Shown in pieces: positions 22,781 through 34,808 of a stretch of 64,000 nt of DNA (within the stretch, counting starts at the first letter, position 1; the number at the start of each line of letters is the position of its first letter). The position numbers and the translations under genes are program-made. Origin of the DNA: Morella rubra (Eukaryota; Streptophyta; Magnoliopsida; Fagales; Myricaceae); the NCBI GenBank assembly GCA_003952965.2, contig CM025851.1, forward strand, positions 23,352,575-23,416,574. The letters are read 5' to 3'. The notes below the pieces were generated by a model. That model worked only from the letters and a program-made list of their open reading frames with translations. It made no database searches and had not been told where the DNA came from.

Positions 22781-24033
22781 ATTTTGAAAAAATGAGTAAG
22801 CTTGTACGTACCAGTAGCCAGGCTGATGACGAGCAATCTTCCGCTCGAACTTTAACGGTGGAGCAGCATACACGATCATTATGTCTCGCTCGATTGTTGT
22901 CGAGCGGGATATCAAGTTGGTAGACTTTAATGATCTCACATTTGAGGGTCGGACGCTTCCGGAGGTGGTGGAGGGTTAGGTTGGCTTCCGTTAATCCACA
23001 GGACCGGCTATGCGTCAAAGAATATGGTGCGGGAGTTTTATTGCTCTATATTACGGGCGAGGGACCTCGAGGAGCCTAGTATGGAGCTCACTGTCCGTAA
23101 CGTTCCAATCATATTCTCGCCCGATGAGCTGGCGAATTTCTTGGAGTACGAGAGAGATTTGACGGCATTCCCAAACCTGCCAAAGAGCGAGGAGGGCCGG
23201 CCTACTAAGGCCTGAGGTATTTTGGACCATGTTGGGCGATGATACAACGATTTTGGAGGGATTCTTTATGGTACACGGGCAGCTGCTTCCTTTTTGGCAG
23301 ATCATGCATCTGATCCTATGCTCCTCCATCGACCCGAAGAAGCACACCACAGAGCTGTCTTATAGTCGGGCCGAGTTCCTGTACCTGGCAGTTGTACGGG
23401 GGCTACCTGTTGATATAGCATCATACATCTACCTGTCCATTCGTGCAGAGGCCTTGAAGACTGATGCTACGATTTCATTGCCGCATGGGATTCTTCTGAC
23501 CTAGTTCCTGCATGCCATGATGGTACCCGAGAGTGGTGACGAGCCGAGGGGCTTCCACTTGGGTCGATCAACAAGACCACGCTCTCCAAATCGATTGCCC
23601 AGACACGCCGAGCACTGCAAGCCGCTCGGGTTGCTAGAGTAAGACGACAGGAGCAGCCTGAGGAGGCAATGGAGGGGGAGGATCCTGGGCAGAGCTCGAC
23701 TCAGGGACTTGGGGCACAACGGCCGAGTTGGATGGACGATATGATGACGGAGCTGTCTCAGCGGATGGAATCGGTCTTGCAGCCCACCCATTGCATGGTC
23801 AGTGATATCATCGTCGTCTGACGGCTTTGGAGCAGAAGGTCGCCGACATGGATGTTGGGTGGAAGAAGGAGGTTGCTGCCCTTAAAGAGGTTCTGAAGGG
23901 CGTGGCAACCGGTGCGGAGCTCTTTCCCTTGACTGAGCGGGTCGTGCTGATAGAGGAGCACCTTCGTCACGTCCGTCACGTCCGTCACGTTTTAAAACTC
24001 ACGGATGATGATGATGATGATGATGAGCAGTAG
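22781..24033 (+). pseudogene. Extra CACTA gene resembling the putative plant transposon protein family
   Basis: A likely exon starts after a TTTTGTGCAG acceptor at 22780, with an ATG at 22792. Successive frames contain SIVVERDIKLVDFNDLTFEG, then MVREFYCSILRARDLEEPSM followed by ELTVRNVPIIFSPDELANFL. This is the FY-x-V-x-G-FS arrangement I associate with the Transposase_32 (putative plant transposon protein) domain. A C-terminal half (SQRMESVLQPTH, VADMDVGWKKEVAALKEV) looks coiled-coil and ends in an HVRHVRHV repeat and seven Asp residues before the TAG at 24031. Stops and frameshifts occur at 22976, 23213 and 23502, among others. Its role in the transposon is unknown. It is not TNP2 or TNPA. 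Confidence 0.6.
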
Positions 24034-25323
24034 TCAACATTTATTTACTTTTATTGTCACGTTTATTTTTTTATTATCTTTTGAGAACATTTACTTTTAT
24101 ATTATGTTTTGTGGACATGTATTGATTTTATTTGATGTTTTTTTTCATATTATGTTTTGACGATACTTGATATATTTATGTTATCTTAGTTATGTTATCT
24201 GTATTTATTAGAACTTAATACAATATGTTAATTAATGTTACGTTTCTAATTTCGGTACACTCATTCAAAAAAGTATTGATATTAAAACTTAATCCACTTA
24301 AGATTATTTACATTATTAACTAACTTTGGTTATTTCAAAACTTGCTAATAAAGTTAATTAAAAAAAAAAAAATATCAAAATCGTCCAAAACCGTTTGGAC
24401 GTTAATGTCTCCGTCCGGGCTGTTTAATGTAAGCTCAAACGGTGTCGTATTATACAAAACAAAATGTCCGAACACTTTTTTATACTGTCGGGACGCTTAA
24501 AAATTAAATACCGTTCGGACTCTTTGTTATAACGTCCGGACGTGGTTGTTTATTATCACATGCTATCATCTTGGTATTTCCTAAATAGTCTGGTGTGATG
24601 TAAGGGAGTGTTCGGACGGTATCTATACCGTCCGAACGACTATGTTAATGAGCGTACGCTATCATTTGAGAATTGCTAAAATGGTCTGTTGAACTGTAAG
24701 ACGGAGTTCAGACAAGAAAATCGAGGTGCGGATGCTTATGAAATTTTGACGGCATGAATTCCCTCAAAAACTAATACACGTATGCGTCCGAACTTGCTTT
24801 GATGTGTCCGAACGGTATTCAAGCGTATGAAAGTGATAAAATCGCAGACAGTGGAGAAAAAACGAAAAAACAAAGTAAATGAGAGATTTGAGCACGAGGA
24901 GAAGCGGAGAGCTGATTTTGGGCGTCCAATCTCATGTAAGAGGGTGTGAAAGGAGCATCTCTTTTAGAATTTCAAATTGGATTGCATTTGAGGTTAGTAG
25001 TTTTAAATTGAATTACTTTGGGATGAAAAGCATGTATTTTAATATATGAAAGCATGTGTTTTTCGAAATTTTAGGGTCTAAAATGATAGTAATGGAGTTT
25101 GGGGTTGGTTGTGATTTTTTATATTGAAGTGTTTGTGATTTGGGTTGATTTTGACAAGATTTTGGGCTGAAAATAGAGTCTGTGCGTTGAAGAACTGTCT
25201 TGTTCGACAATCGCAGTCCGAACGGTTGATGTACCATCCGGACTCTATTTTTTGTTCGGACCTTTTGCAAAAGGCGTCCGAACGTGTTTATGTATGGTTC
25301 GAACGATTATGTTACGTCCGAAC
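24034..25323. repeat. Interior CACTA sequence with subterminal-type repeats
   Basis: The first part is AT-rich. From about 24380 to 25320 there are repeated CGTCCGGACG, GTTCGGACGG and CGTCCGAACG motifs. No coding sequence is supported. Confidence 0.65.
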
Positions 25324-26604
25324 TATGAGTCCAAGGATTAAGGCAACCCAAGAGGGGGGTGAATTGGGTTTCCAAACTTTTTCGCTTTTAACCCCCAAAA
25401 CCGTGTTTGCAAAGTAAAGTCTAATTTAGCACAAGTATATTAAAACAACAAGTAAATAAGTGCTAAATGTAAGGAGTAGGGATAGAGAAGCAAACACGTG
25501 ATTTTTAGGTGGTTCGGCAAACCCGCCTACATCCACCCCTCAAGCTCCTTCACCGAGCCTTGAGGTTTTTCCACTATCTTCAAATAGCATACACTCTAGC
25601 TTCCGGTGCTAGAGAACCGTACAAGTGTTTTCCCGGCTTAACACTCAAACCCACCCAAGTGGTTTTTCGGGCTCACCACTCAAACCTAACCAAGCTTGAG
25701 ATATAACCTCTCTAAGCTTCTTCTTTAGTGAACAACTTCACTAAAGGAATCACCTCTTTTGGATATGAAGATTGAAGAATAAACTCTCTTAAGGAGTGGA
25801 TACGAAATTGGAAATCTCTATCTCTTGATTCACACAAAGACAAGGATATGAAAGTGTGTTTTGTGTGAATGATATGAGAAATATAGAATATGAAGGTTTG
25901 GAATATTTCTCAAGTGATCTAAATGATATGTGGTCGTTGTGTATTTATTTTGGACGTTATGAAGGTGTATTTATAGGCCACATATGAAAACTAGTCGTTT
26001 ATAGCCGTTGGGAGTCGTCTGTTAAAACGAGCCGGTCGACCGCTACATGAACCGGTCGACCGCTTCAAGTTATCGTTACTCAACGGTCATAATGTCAGAA
26101 GCTCAGCGGATCTATTTCAAAATCAACCGGTCGACCGCTATACCAAGCGGTCGAATACCAGTCGACCGCTTCACCAGCATGTCGATCTCCTCAGCTTAAG
26201 CACATGATCGGTTCAATTAAAACCACATTTTTGACCTCTTTGAAACACCCAATTTTAAAGACTTACTTCCCATAAGTATAAGAAATGTTTGAGAGTTTGA
26301 TTGGGGTGTTTTAAAACCTTTAAAAATATTTTAATCTTTCAAACAAAAGGTAAAACGGTTTATTCACGTTTTTAAAGATATGCAAGTGTGATTCATAATC
26401 CTTGTCAAAAGTGAAACTAAGAGTTACAAGGTTTATACCCTAAGGTCTTGAAACTTCACTTTTGAGCTCCTTGCATCTTCTTGATTTTCTTTCTTCAAGT
26501 CTTTGGCTCTTTCATCAAAACATCTGTCTTTGAAGATGTCTGTTTTATAAACCTGATCCATTTATTGAAATCATCAAAATCTCGATTGTGCACAAAAGCC
26601 AACA
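25324..26604 (-). mobile_element. Solo LTR (family B), reverse, inside the CACTA
   Basis: On the minus strand it starts TGTTGGCTTTTGTGC at 26604 and ends GGACTCATA at 25324 (CA decayed to TA). The flanking 5-mers CGAAC (25319-25323) and TGAAC (26605-26609) match at four of five. The left one belongs to a CGTCCGAAC repeat of the CACTA, so the LTR landed in that motif. It has the same palindrome array as the 19270 copy. Confidence 0.9.
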
Positions 26605-27092
26605 TGAACGGTAGTTGGTGTTATGTCATGCATTCATTTATTAGCCTTAGACCCCGTTTATGAATTACACGAAGTTCGGATAACGAACTGGATGTAATTC
26701 TTGAATTGTCCACGTTATGGACAGTTTGAGTTTACAATATGCGTAATGTGCGTAATTGTATCTGCTATTGTGACAAATGTGTTTAGAAATTTCGATGCAA
26801 ATCTCCTTTTGTCTTTCGGATACACATTCAGCATTGAGCTTGTACACTTGCCTTCAATGGTGGGTGTTTATGCTCAATGTTGTAGGAGTGTATCTGGAGA
26901 CTGAGGGGAAATGCTGTCGAAATTTCTAAAGCATCAGTCATGATAGTCGGGTCAATTACATGCAGTACGTGATATTGTAAACTTGAATGGGATAGGACCT
27001 ATCACCGGAGAAATGGAGTTGAGTGTGAATGTCATCATTGTTTGTATTATTGTTTGCATTATTGTTTATATTTTCGTCTTTGAAGGAACAAT

Positions 27093-30000
27093 ATGGATAA
27101 AAGCTAGATTTATGAGGCTGATAGACTCAAAAGTGTAAAGTATAGTGATGGTGTTCGGGATTTTATGAGCGTTGCCCGTAGTTATGCAGATAGTCGTGGA
27201 ATGATAAGATGTCCATGTAAGAGATGTAAGAATGTGTTGTTCAAACATGTAGATGAAATGAGGATCATTTATACATAATTGGGTTTGACCAGAGTTACAC
27301 TCATTGGGTATTTCACAGAGAGTCGATATCAGAAGTTCCTAACGGGTAGTGACTTTAGAACCTGAACCTAGAAGCGAGGACTATGAGGGAAACATAAATG
27401 ATGATATGAGAGACATGTTAGAAGATTTTGAGGCGGGAGCAAGGTTGATGAGGCTGGTGAAAATTCGGGTCCTGAAACAGTCGAGTCTGGGTCTGGAGAC
27501 GGGTTTTTCGCGTATACTAAGTTATGGGCGGATGCTGAGCGAGAGTTGTATCCCGGGTGTAAGAAGTACTCGAAGTTGTCTTTCATTGTTAGGTTACTTC
27601 ATGTGAAGTCAGAGAATAATTTGACTGTAAAGGCGTTTGAAGATGTGTTAGGTTTGATAAAAGATGCGCTGCCGGAGGGGGAGACACTTCCTAAATCTTA
27701 TTATGAGGCGAAAAAGTTAAGAAAAAATTTAGGATTTAGCTACGATAACATACATGCGTGCTTAAATGACTGTGTACTATTTTGGAAGGAGCACAGCGAG
27801 TTACAAGAGTGTCTGGTGTGTGGGGAATCGAGGTGGAAGTACAGTCAGAATAGCAAATCAAAGGTTCCTCAAAAAGTGCTGCGCATTTTCCCTTGAAACC
27901 GAGGTTGCAGAGAGTGTTTCTATCAAGGCAAACGGCAACGGATATGCGGTGGCACCAAGAGAAGCGTGTGGTTGAAGATGGGGTGATGAGGCATCCTGCA
28001 GACTCTCAGGTATGGAAGGACCTCGATAAGAAGTATGAATGGTTTGGTCGGGAATCTCGTAACGTCCGGTTGGGTTTGGCATCTGATGGGTTCAATCCGT
28101 TTGGCAACATGAGCTTATCATATAGTATATGGCCAGTGGTACTAATTCCATACAATTTGCCGCCATGGAAATGTATGAAGGATTCAAGTTTTATGCTGTC
28201 GTTGCTTATTCCTGGTCCAAGAAGTCTGGGAATGATATCGACGTCTACTTGCAGCCATTGGTAGATGAGTTGAAGGACTTGTGGGAAAATGGAATGCAAA
28301 CGTATGACGCGGCTGTGTCAAGTTCATTTAAATTACATGCTGCTTTGCTTTGGACTATAAATGACTTTCCCGCTTATGGTAATCTCTCGGGTTGGAGTAC
28401 GAAAGGACGGTTAGCATGCCCTAATTGCAATGCGAACACAACGTCATTTTGGTTGAAACATGGGGGGAAACATTATTTTTTGGGACATCGCCGGTATTTG
28501 CCCGCGACGCATGCGTGGAGGCATGATGTCGACATATTTGACGGGAAGAAAGAGTTTAGAGCAGCGCCTGAAGAAGTCACTGGAGAGGAGATACTTCAAC
28601 AACTTGAATCGGTACCGTTATGTTCGTTTGGGAAGACTCAGAAGAAGAGAAAACGGGCTGACATTGAGTTAAGTTGGACGAAGCGCAGCATATTCTTTGA
28701 GTTGCCGTACTGGTCAGATTTGAAACTTCGACATAATTTGGACGTCATGCACGTAGAGAAGAATATTTGTGACAATGTGTTAGGAACTTTGATGAACGTC
28801 GATGGTAAGACGAAGGACAATTCTAGTGCTCGGCGGGACTTGGCATTATTGGGCATTAAAAAGGACTTGCATTTGCAAGTTCGGGGTCAGCAGGAGGTGA
28901 TGCCTCAAGCATTATTTACTTTAACGAAGGATGAACGTAAGAAGTGTTGTGAATGGCTGAAGGGTGTTAAGTTTCCGGATGGATACGCCTCTAACATATC
29001 CCGATGCGTGAATATAAATGAAGGGAAAATAATGGGTATGAAGAGTCACGACTCACACGTCTTGTTGCAGCGACTGTTACCGGCAATGATACACGGGTTA
29101 TTAGGAAACGAAGTATGTACAGCATTGACTGAGTTGAGTTTATTCTTCAGAGACTTGTGCTCAAGAACAATACGTTTAGACGTTGTGGACCAGTTAGAGA
29201 AGGACATCAGAATGATTCTTTGCAAGTTGGAACATATATTCCCTCCATCATTTTTTACTATTATGGTTCATTTAGCTGTTCATTTACCTCGGGAGGTGAA
29301 ACTTGGGGGTCCAGTTCAATTTCGGTGGATGTATCCAATGGAGAGGTATATGGGGAAGATGAAGCATTTCGTTAAGAACAGGGCGCGGTGTGAGGGCTCC
29401 ATAGCAGAGAATTATGTGTTAAATGAATGTCTAACTTTTTGCTCAATGTATCTTAGTACGGTTGAGACGAGATTTAATAGAAAAGACCGGAATTATGCCG
29501 ACATGGATGATCGAAGTTGTCGTTTTTCTGTGTTTACTCAAACTGTTCGACCGCTGGGAGCTGGTAGGGTGAAGATTTAAATATAAAGGAATTTTTAAAA
29601 GCACAGTGGTATGTACTCAACAACTGTTCAGAAATCAGCCAACATATAGAGTAAGCACAAATAAGAATATTTGCTCACTTAAACACTTATCAGTTCATTA
29701 TATTTTAATTTATTATAAAATATCTTATTTATTTATAGCGAGCACTTGGAAGAGATGAGAAGGGAATCACCAATAAATGTTGATAGGAGGCACGAAGAAG
29801 AATTTCCGTTATGGTTTAGAAATCGGGTATTTATTTAATTTTTTCCTATTATATGTTTAATTTTAAGTGATTATTTTTTTTCTCAAAGTTAACACATGTT
29901 TACTATTTTAGTTCAAACTATGCGCATTGAAAATCCGGGTTCGGTGTCGGATGATTTGTATGCATTAGCATCCGGTCCGGATCAACGGGCACTTTCTTAC

Positions 30001-30650
30001 TCTGGGTGTATAGTGAATGGAGTTAGGTTTCACACGGTCTTTCGTGAACAGTTTCGTAACACTCAGAATAGTGGTGTGGTTGTTCCGGGGGACCATGATG
30101 GGGAAGATGTTGATTTTTACGGTCAGGTCGTGGATATTTATGCGTTGCGTTATTTGCGGGGGAATTTAGTTTATTTACTAAAATGTGACTGGTTTGACTT
30201 GAGTACTCAAAACTTAGGTCTTGAGAAAAGTGGTCGGTTTGTTAGTATTAACACATCCCGAAAGTGGTACAAAGACGACCCGTTCGTGCTAGCTTCTCAG
30301 GGTAATCAAGTGTTTTATATCGATGATATCAAGTTGGGCGGTCACTGGAAGATTGTTCAAAAGATTACCCCGAGAAACACGTATGATATTCCACATATTG
30401 AGGAGGAAGCTAGTGAAGATGGAGAAGGACCGTCGAACCGTGAAGCATACCAGGAGAATGAGTCTATTGAGCTTTTTGTGGACTTTAGCTCCTTTGACAT
30501 GATCCCGTTGACTAGAAATGAAGTCGAGACTTATGTGCCGGTAACCGATAAGAGCGTCAACAACAACGTGAAGTAGAAGGAACCGATGATTCTTCGGAAT
30601 CGTTCAGTGAAGATTGTAGTGATTCTGAAGAATATGACTCCGAGGACTAA
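27093..30650 (+). pseudogene. TNP2-type CACTA transposase (decayed)
   Basis: TNP2 is the transposase that acts on CACTA ends. From the ATG at 27093 the transposase-associated domain shows GVRDFMSVARSYADSRGMIR and CPCKRC, but the expected early Trp codon is TAG. The TNP2 core follows with SEFVILT-unrelated frames excluded: DALPEGETLPKSYYEAKKLR, LNDCVLFWKEHSELQECLVC, then LGLASDGFNPFGNMSLSYSI. A frameshift at about 28220 leads into DVYLQPLVDELKDLWENGM and LRHNLDVMHVEKNICDNVLG. The DUF4218 part has RWMYPMERYMGKMKHFVKNR. Introns are about 29651-29738 and 29827-29911 (GTAAGC..TAG, GT..TTTTAG). The DUF4216 part (29912-30576) has GVRFHTVFREQF and YLLKCDWFDL. An acidic tail ends at TAA 30648. Confidence 0.9.
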
Positions 30651-30758
30651 AGTAACTTTATCGTTTCAATTTACTTTGCGTGTCTATTTTAAATTCATTT
30701 TGAGTAACATGTGTCATTGTGTTAATTGTTTCTCTAATATTGATTTATTTGGTTACAG

Positions 30759-32499
30759 GACGACGTCATGCCAGCGGGAGGGAAACGTCTTCGTGCGATT
30801 CATCAGTTCGAGCTGAGAGTAGTCCGGTACACTAGCAGTGTCGGGTCCTTCACTTAGGGATAGAAACGAATTACCGTCCCCTGACACAGCCAGTCCAGTA
30901 GGCACCCAAAGTAGTTGTGCGTGTAAGTATCTTACCCCGTCAATCGAAATTAAATATTATGACTTTTAAATTTCTATGCTTAACTGAATTTTAAATTTTT
31001 TGTTCTTCATTTGTAGCGACGTCCGGAATCAGACACAGAGGTAGTACGCGTGGGATTGCCTTACTCAAGGCTCGCACCGGAGGAAAGCTGACTGTCCATA
31101 TCCCTGATGGACGTACGGGCGGTGATGACAAGGCGTCCTCAATGCTCTCGAGTCATATTGGTGCGCTCGTTCGACAACATGTCCCATTTGATACGAGTAA
31201 GTGGAAGGAGGTCCCGAAGGAGTTAAATCGTATGTGATGAACCGAGTGTTGGTAAGTATAATTTTTAAATTTTAATTGTTTAAACTTTTTTGCGTTTCTA
31301 ACTGTTATATATGTTAAGGATGACTTCAACTAGATTACGACCGAGCTGAGGATCGGTTCACTGTGACGTCTACGATGAACACAGCGTACAGGACGCACAG
31401 AAATAGAATGTTCCAGCATTACTCGGTGTTCAATTCCAAAGAAGAGGCGTTAGAACACCCGTATCCCGATATGAACAAGGAAGAATGGACTCGTGTTTGT
31501 GATTTATTCGCGAGCGAGGAATTTCAGGTTAAAAATTTTTATTCCGTCCTGAACGTTTATTTTATTTTATTATTAATTGTGGTAACAACTGTAAATGTAC
31601 AATGCAGAGGAGGAGTGCAATCAACAAGGAGAATAGAGCTAAGCTGAAGATTGTACACACATCGGGAGCGAGGTCTTTCCAACGCGCGAGAGCGTTGTTA
31701 GTAAGTAATAAATTTAAATTTTTATTTTTATTATTTAAATAAATGACTTAGGTATTTTAATATGCACGTTTTATATTTCTTTTGGTGTACAGAAAAATCC
31801 AGAATCTGATGAGATTAGTGCTGCGTTGCTTTATAAAAAGATGCATACTAATAAGGATGGCATGTGGACATCAGAAGATGCACGAGAAAATTTTGTAAGT
31901 TGTAACATTAGATTTAATGATGCATTCGTGTGCGTTTATGTTTCATATGTGCTAGTTTTTATCTTTTTTTCTAATTTTGTAGGAAAAAATGGAAGCGTTA
32001 CAGTTGCAGTACGAGTCAGAGGGAAAGTCATACACCGAAGTGGAGATTTTCGCTGAGGTGTTGGGGACGAAAGCGGGTTACGTGCGAGGTTTAGGCCGTT
32101 CAGTACGGTCTGTTGGATCATCATCTTCATCAGTATCGTCCGTTGATTTGTCTCGGAAGTTGGAGGAGGCCAGATTACAGATTGAAGAGATGAGGGCTAG
32201 ACAGTTGGAATATGAAGCGCTTCTTGTCAAAGTCAGATATGGAGCAGACGATGCGAGAGCATCTACAGATGATGGAGGAGCAGCAACGGAAGAAAGACGA
32301 AGAGCTGATGCAGATGATGGCAGAGCAGCAACGAAAAAAAGACGAAGAGCACCGGAAGATGATGGAGGAGCAGCAAAGGACCCTAGTGGAACAACAAGAA
32401 CGGAGGATGCAACTAATGGCGGAGCAGATGCGTGAGCAGCTGGTGGAGCAGATCAGACAGCTGCAATCTCGTTCGACACCCAAACGAAAATTTGGGTAG
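30759..32499 (+). pseudogene. TNPA-like gene (Transposase_24 / Ptta-En/Spm family), six exons
   Basis: TNPA-type proteins bind CACTA subterminal repeats. By consensus splice signals the exons are 30759-30922, 31017-31251, 31319-31527, 31608-31700, 31793-31894 and 31983-32499. Exon 2 holds GIALLKARTGGKLTVHIPDG. Exon 3 holds TMNTAYRTHRNRMFQHYSVF and ends near EEWTRVCDLFASEEF. Exon 4 holds RRSAINKENRAKLKIVHTSG. Exon 5 holds NPESDEISAALLYKKMHTNK. Exon 6 holds KSYTEVEIFAEVLGTKAGYV and then a Gln/Glu/Lys-rich coiled coil (MMEEQQRKKDEE repeats). Frame breaks are seen in exons 1, 2 (near 31230), 3 (TAG at 31332) and 6 (near 32225). Confidence 0.85.
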
Positions 32500-32659
32500 A
32501 TTTATATATTTTTACTACTTTCTTAGCACTTATCGATTACCTATTGTATTTACTTTTAATAACGATTGCATATTTATAGATATTTTATTATTTAATGAGC
32601 ATTGAATATCTTTTATTATTTGTAAAATATTTTTAAAATTTTAAAAAATTATTTGACAT

Positions 32660-33345
32660 AACAAGAAAAACGTTCGAACGGTATGAGTGGAAGTCCGAAC
32701 GGTTAGTTGGCGTTGATAACGTGCGCACGCTTAAAATTCCGTCCGCACACATCACGTCAAATTAGTCCGTCCGAATGGTTGTTTTCGCGTGCAAACGATC
32801 TTTTATCTAGCAAACGTGCGCACGCTAAAACTAAACGTTCGAACGTGTTCAACAGAACAAGCGTCCGAACGTAATGCGTCATAGTTCGAACGGATTTGGA
32901 GGATGACAAATAAAAATTTCGTCATAAATGAAACAACGGTGCAACGTCTTTACGAGGGCGTCCGGAGTGAAAGTCTGTACGTGCGGACGGTGTTGTATAT
33001 CCGTGCGCACGGATTGTAGATGACGAAATTCATTTCGTCACCCGGGAAGAACCGTTCTCATTAACCGTCCGAACATATTTAGAGTACGTTCGCACAGCTC
33101 ATGCGAACGGTTGAATTGTACTGCGCATGACAATTTTCAATTTCGTCGCTATGGAAAAAACCGTTCGGACGGTGTGGAAAACGTCCGAACGGTTTCGAGC
33201 GACAGAACATCAAAATCGTCACCCAAAACTTTGGCTGACGGGCTTTAGGTGACAAACTGAGTGACAACTCGGTTTTGTCACCCAAAACATTAGGTGACGA
33301 ATTTTGTACTTTGGGTGACAAATTTTTTTGTCACCCAAAGTCTTT
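32660..33345. repeat. Right subterminal region of the CACTA
   Basis: There are dense copies of CGTTCGAACGG, CGTCCGAACG and GTGCGCACG-type motifs from 32668 to about 33200. Then TTTGTCACCCAAA-type inverted segments at 33215-33340 mirror the outermost left-end sequence. Confidence 0.82.
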
Positions 33346-33360
33346 TTTCTTGTAGTGATG

Positions 33361-33593
33361 CCAAAGTCTTCTGCTCTGTTGACTTCGTCAGCTTGCAATT
33401 CGTTTATAATTTTTTGGGAGGGCAACATGTGCACATAATCTTTTGGAACAACTTGATGGTTGTATTCTTCATTCCATTGAAATATGTGAAACTTCACATT
33501 TGATTGTCTTCAACGGGAAAACTTTGTAAGGCAACCACAACTAGTGTCTTTATGTATTGTTTTCATCTTTTCCCTGTCAATTTTGTTAGCCGA
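33361..33593 (-). pseudogene. FAR1/FHY3-like pseudogene, middle part
   Basis: This small piece lies between the CACTA right end and a solo LTR. Minus-strand frames give SCGCLTKFSR near 33520, the conserved Cys-containing end of the FAR1 DNA-binding domain. They continue FHIFQWNEEYNHQVVPKDYV, MLPSQKIINELQADEVNRAE and DFG, the typical linker with HNH-like and SQ motifs. Removing the CACTA and one ATG duplication joins DFG to the C-terminal part at 18372 without a frame change for about 35 codons. There is a TGA just after the SCGC segment. Confidence 0.8.
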
Positions 33594-34808
33594 AGGTTGC
33601 TCCTTGAGCTATCTAACTCGATTTTGATAATAACAAATGACAAATAGCTTTGGAGTATTTTTAGAATACGTGGTTGTCAATCCACTATTCAATGAGAGTA
33701 CTCAATTGTATTTAAATCTCTCTCAAGTTCATTATGCCCTATATTTGATTTAAACACCATGCATGCACCTAAACTATTGTATTTTTATTGTAGGAGTTTA
33801 TGTTGAAATGAAGAAGATTGCATATCAAAAGTACTAAAAAACTCTATTCCAAGATGTGTCGACACATGGGAACATGGTTTGACACATTGCACAGCTACCA
33901 GAATCTATTTTGATTGTGTCGACACTTGGGAAGTACAGTGTCGGCACATGAGAAGATGGTGTCGATACTGGTGAAAGAAGTGTTGACACTTGCCACAGGC
34001 ACTAGCGAGTCAGTTCCAAATTTGAGATGATGTCGACACATAGCATATATGTGTTGACAATTTGCGGAACTCTATTTTTAAAATGATGACTCAGCACGCA
34101 AATCAAGACGTTGTGGCACTTGGAGTACCTCTCTAACATTCATAAAAGGCCATTGGACCCCTCAAGACTGAAGACCTATAAAGAACATTATGGAGAGAGA
34201 GAGACATCTTTTGCATCTTGAACATCATCAATCTTAACCTAGCCTCCAAAAAAAGAGAAAAGCGCAAAAGAACAAAACTACACGTTTTCAAGAGATCTGC
34301 TACTTTCCTACTGCCATCACTATCAAATCTTGTCTTGTAGCCATTTATTGAATATTATTTGCTACTCTAGCTTTTCGAGCTATTGTTTATCATTATTATC
34401 TTTAAACCTTTGAAAAATCTTTAAGTGTGGGATACACTTGGGCCTACTCGTGAGTATAGAAGAAATCTAATAGGCTTTGAGATTTGTTGTACGAGTTGAA
34501 GAGTGAGCTTGAGAAAACTCTTGTAACGGTTACTTAACACCTAAAAGCTAAGTTGTGACACTATTGGATTATAGTGGAGAAGCCCAAGGAAGGCAATAGC
34601 TTTGGGATGGACGTAGGCAAATCTTGGCTAACCACTTAAAAAATCATGGTGTTATCTCTCTTCCTTATCTCTCTTAATTATTGCTATCATTTATTGTTCT
34701 TCGTTTTATATAGCATTACGTATTTTTCAGATCTGCATTTTTATCAAAAAAGTCTAATATTTCAAAAACTCAATTCACCTCCCTCTTGGATTGTTATTTG
34801 GACTCACA
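33594..34808 (+). mobile_element. Solo LTR (family C, related to the copia-3 LTR), inside the FAR1-like gene
   Basis: It starts TGTTAGCCGAAGGTTG, like the copia-3 LTR (TGTTAGCCCAAGGTTG), and ends TTGGACTCACA. The flanks AATTT (33589-33593) and TATTT (34809-34813) agree at four of five bases. It is 1215 bp. It contains about eight GTGTCGACACAT-like motifs at 33858-34070. FAR1-like coding sequence resumes on both sides. Confidence 0.85.

Larger units (their letters stand above)
18373..33357 (+). mobile_element. CACTA (En/Spm) DNA transposon, 14,985 bp
   Basis: The left end is CACTACAAGAAA at 18373-18384 and the right end is its reverse complement, ending CTTGTAGTG at 33357. The 3-bp target duplication ATG is present at 18370-18372 and 33358-33360. 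Inside are TNP2-type and TNPA-type genes on the plus strand, in the usual order, plus an extra gene and two solo LTRs. The subterminal repeats have consensus near CGTCCGAACG or CGTTCGGACG. TNP2 has a stop in place of an early Trp and at least three frame changes, so the copy is unlikely to move by itself. Confidence 0.95.

Noticed and set aside
19270..26604. Possibility that the two family-B LTRs bound one retrotransposon
   Set aside because: They are in opposite orientation, have different target duplications, and the sequence between them has CACTA character with no gag or pol.
32175..32483. Ser/Cys-rich open frame opposite TNPA exon 6
   Set aside because: It arises from antisense reading of the Gln/Glu-rich coiled-coil codons.
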